From Candidatus Rifleibacteriota bacterium (GTDB lineage Bacteria > Muiribacteriota > Ozemobacteria > Ozemobacterales > Ozemobacteraceae): 7,221 nt of DNA. Every line of letters starts with the position of its first letter. The first letter of the stretch is position 1. Under the pieces are notes generated by a model. It was not told where the DNA came from. It saw only the letters and a program-made list of their open reading frames with translations, and did no database searches. A program made the translations under genes and the position numbers. This document shows, in pieces, positions 6,145 to 7,221 of this stretch. The stretch lies in NCBI GenBank assembly GCA_028691595.1, contig JAQUZA010000155.1, positions 1 to 7,221 of the forward strand, read 5' to 3'.

Positions 6145-6669
6145 TCAGGCGGCATTCTGGGTTACAAAACCCTTTGATGCCGCACCTGTGTCGGCAGGGG
6201 TGCCGGCAATGCGTGCCAGATATGATTCACCAAGGTTTGTCAGGTGCTCATTAACGTTATCAAAGTAATTAAAGTGGGCCTGTTCTTCATCGATTATTCG
6301 TTCGAATAGTTTTACTGAGATGCTGTCGCCATTTTCGCGGCAGACCAGCAAAAACTGGTTGTAATTATCGAGAGTATCGTCTTCGAGTTTGGCATCAAAC
6401 GGAAAAACCTGTTTGACCTTCTGGCCTTTGCTGACTTTTGCGGCCAGATCCGAGGTGGGCTCGCCGCCCAGCTCTTTGATTCTTTCTGCGAAAGCTTCGG
6501 CATGGCGCATCTCGTCGATGGCAATAAGCTTGACGTTGGCGGCCAGTTCGCCGTAGTCAGAATTGTCGAGACCATAATGCTGATTCATATACTGATGAAT
6601 GGCGTGCAGCTCCATAGACCTGGCCTTGTTCAATACTTCAATCACCTTGGCCTTACGTTCCTTCTGCAT
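6145..6669 (-). CDS. bfr: Bacterioferritin (ferritin-like diiron protein)
   Basis: Iron storage and ferroxidase protein, probably forming a 24-subunit cytoplasmic shell. From ATG 6667-6669 it has 174 residues. All six diiron ligands of E. coli Bfr are present at a constant offset of two: Glu20 (in MELHAIHQY), Glu53 and His56 (DEMRHAE), Glu96, Glu129 and His132 (EEQAH). Met54 occupies the haem-ligand position (Met52 in E. coli), so haem binding at the dimer interface is plausible. The start is set by GGAGGT at 6674-6679; an earlier in-frame ATG (6679-6681) contains that site and has no Shine-Dalgarno sequence of its own. The tail is about 16 residues longer than in E. coli Bfr and is Ala/Gly/Thr-rich (ADTGAASKGFVTQNAA); it does not look like the known encapsulin-targeting peptide. 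A strong terminator follows. No Fur-like box is evident in the 75 bases upstream. A rubrerythrin-like relative is less likely because no rubredoxin cysteines occur. Confidence 0.9.
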   Translation of the reverse strand: MQKERKAKVIEVLNKARSMELHAIHQYMNQHYGLDNSDYGELAANVKLIAIDEMRHAEAFAERIKELGGEPTSDLAAKVSKGQKVKQVFPFDAKLEDDTLDNYNQFLLVCRENGDSISVKLFERIIDEEQAHFNYFDNVNEHLTNLGESYLARIAGTPADTGAASKGFVTQNAA

Positions 6670-6673
6670 TTTG

Positions 6674-6679
6674 ACCTCC
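6674..6679 (-). promoter_or_regulatory. Strong ribosome binding site of bfr, decides the start codon
   Basis: GGAGGT on the minus strand ends 4 bases before ATG 6667-6669. Its first G is the third base of the upstream ATG 6679-6681, so initiation at that upstream ATG would place the site inside the coding region. Confidence 0.8.
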
Positions 6680-6744
6680 ATTTGAAATAAATTTGTCCGT
6701 TCAGTCTACAACATTTCAGCTAAATACTAAATGCCCGAAAAAAA

Positions 6745-7221
6745 TCATTCTTTCGCTGCGCTTCTGCCGGCAAGCAGGCCGCTGGCAAAGCACCAGTGCA
6801 GGTTAAACCCGCCACAGGGGCCATCCAGATTAAGAATTTCACCACAGAAATATAATCCTTTGATCAGCCGGCTTTCGAGCGTCTCAGGCCTGACCTCTTT
6901 AAGAGAAATGCCTCCTCTGGTTACCATTGCTTCATCCCAGCCATGGTGGCCGATTACGGTCAGTGGTGTCGAGCATAAAATCTTGAGAAGCTGGTCGCGT
7001 TTTGCTGCCGGTTGTTTGTTAATGGGCGATTCAGGGTCTATCTGGCTGAGGTTGCAGAGTTCAATCGCGAGTGGCATAGGTATCAGTGCTGCCACAAGTT
7101 CACGGGCAACTCTGTTCGGAACCTTCTTCTGCTCATTGTTGAGGCGGGTTCTAAGTTCTTCTTCGTTTAGACCCCGGGTCAGGTTTATCAGAAGAGGTAC
7201 TTCACCATATTTTTGCAGAAG
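6745..7221 (-). CDS. HI0933/BaiN-type FAD-dependent oxidoreductase, C-terminal part (5' end beyond window)
   Basis: The minus-strand frame is open from the right edge (first residues LLQKYGEVPLLINLTRGL) to TGA 6745-6747, giving 158 residues; family members are usually about 400, so the N-terminal FAD-binding Rossmann region is outside. The visible part has the inserted helical domain (LNEEELRTRL...RVARELVAALIP) and the family's C-terminal FAD-contacting block: EAMVTRGGISLKEV, TLESRLIKGLYFCGEILNLDG, then CGGFNLHWCFASG. These match the HI0933-like/YhiN/BaiN flavoprotein family. BaiN was described as a bile-acid delta(4,6)-reductase, but most members have unknown substrates, so no reaction is assigned here. 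The GTG at 7093-7095 is internal, not a start. It ends 75 bases before the bfr start, in the same direction; no hairpin terminator is evident between them, so read-through into bfr is possible. Confidence 0.88.
   Translation of the reverse strand, partial: LLQKYGEVPLLINLTRGLNEEELRTRLNNEQKKVPNRVARELVAALIPMPLAIELCNLSQIDPESPINKQPAAKRDQLLKILCSTPLTVIGHHGWDEAMVTRGGISLKEVRPETLESRLIKGLYFCGEILNLDGPCGGFNLHWCFASGLLAGRSAAKE

Noticed and set aside
6703..6731. TTTAGT-17-TAGACT as a minus-strand promoter for bfr.
   Set aside because: Only three of six and four of six matches, no extended -10; too weak to list as a feature.

Overview
The window holds seven protein genes with mixed orientation. No RNA gene, mobile element or CRISPR array could be recognised. 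Base composition looks roughly balanced. Leaders and Shine-Dalgarno sites are of ordinary bacterial type, one gene has a good sigma70-like promoter, and a secreted or membrane-anchored protein has a standard signal peptide. With a bacterioferritin and an HI0933/BaiN-type flavoprotein this suggests a Gram-negative-like bacterium, but I cannot name the phylum from these genes.

Layout, left to right. (1) The 3' part of a GH13 alpha-amylase-family gene on the plus strand (1-1679) runs in from the left edge. Its (beta/alpha)8 fold signatures are recognisable, but the catalytic motifs are eroded: the nucleophile Asp is Gln, the acid/base Glu is Asp, and other conserved positions are replaced. It looks like a pseudoenzyme. 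(2) A minus-strand GNAT acetyltransferase (1667-2533) has a YjaB-like C-terminal domain and an unexplained N-terminal region of about 140 residues. Its tail overlaps gene 1 by 13 bases. It has its own promoter in the divergent intergenic region 2534-2819. (3) A second GH13 gene (2820-4268, plus) is of neopullulanase/cyclomaltodextrinase type with an intact catalytic triad. (4) A MATE-family multidrug/solute transporter (4272-5585, plus) follows after three bases and is probably co-transcribed and translationally coupled.

(5) A small minus-strand membrane protein of unknown function (5582-5986) shares its stop region, TTAA, with the MATE gene. (6) A bacterioferritin (6145-6669, minus) has all six diiron ligands and the haem-ligand Met position, and is followed by a clear rho-independent terminator. 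(7) The C-terminal part of an HI0933/BaiN-type FAD-dependent oxidoreductase (6745 to the right edge, minus) comes last.

The left part looks like an intracellular alpha-glucan module: an intact GH13 hydrolase beside a degenerate GH13 paralogue, with a transporter downstream. The right part is unrelated housekeeping or iron/redox genes. The strongest unusual point is the catalytically degenerate GH13 protein next to an intact one. I see no convincing wholly new multi-gene system.
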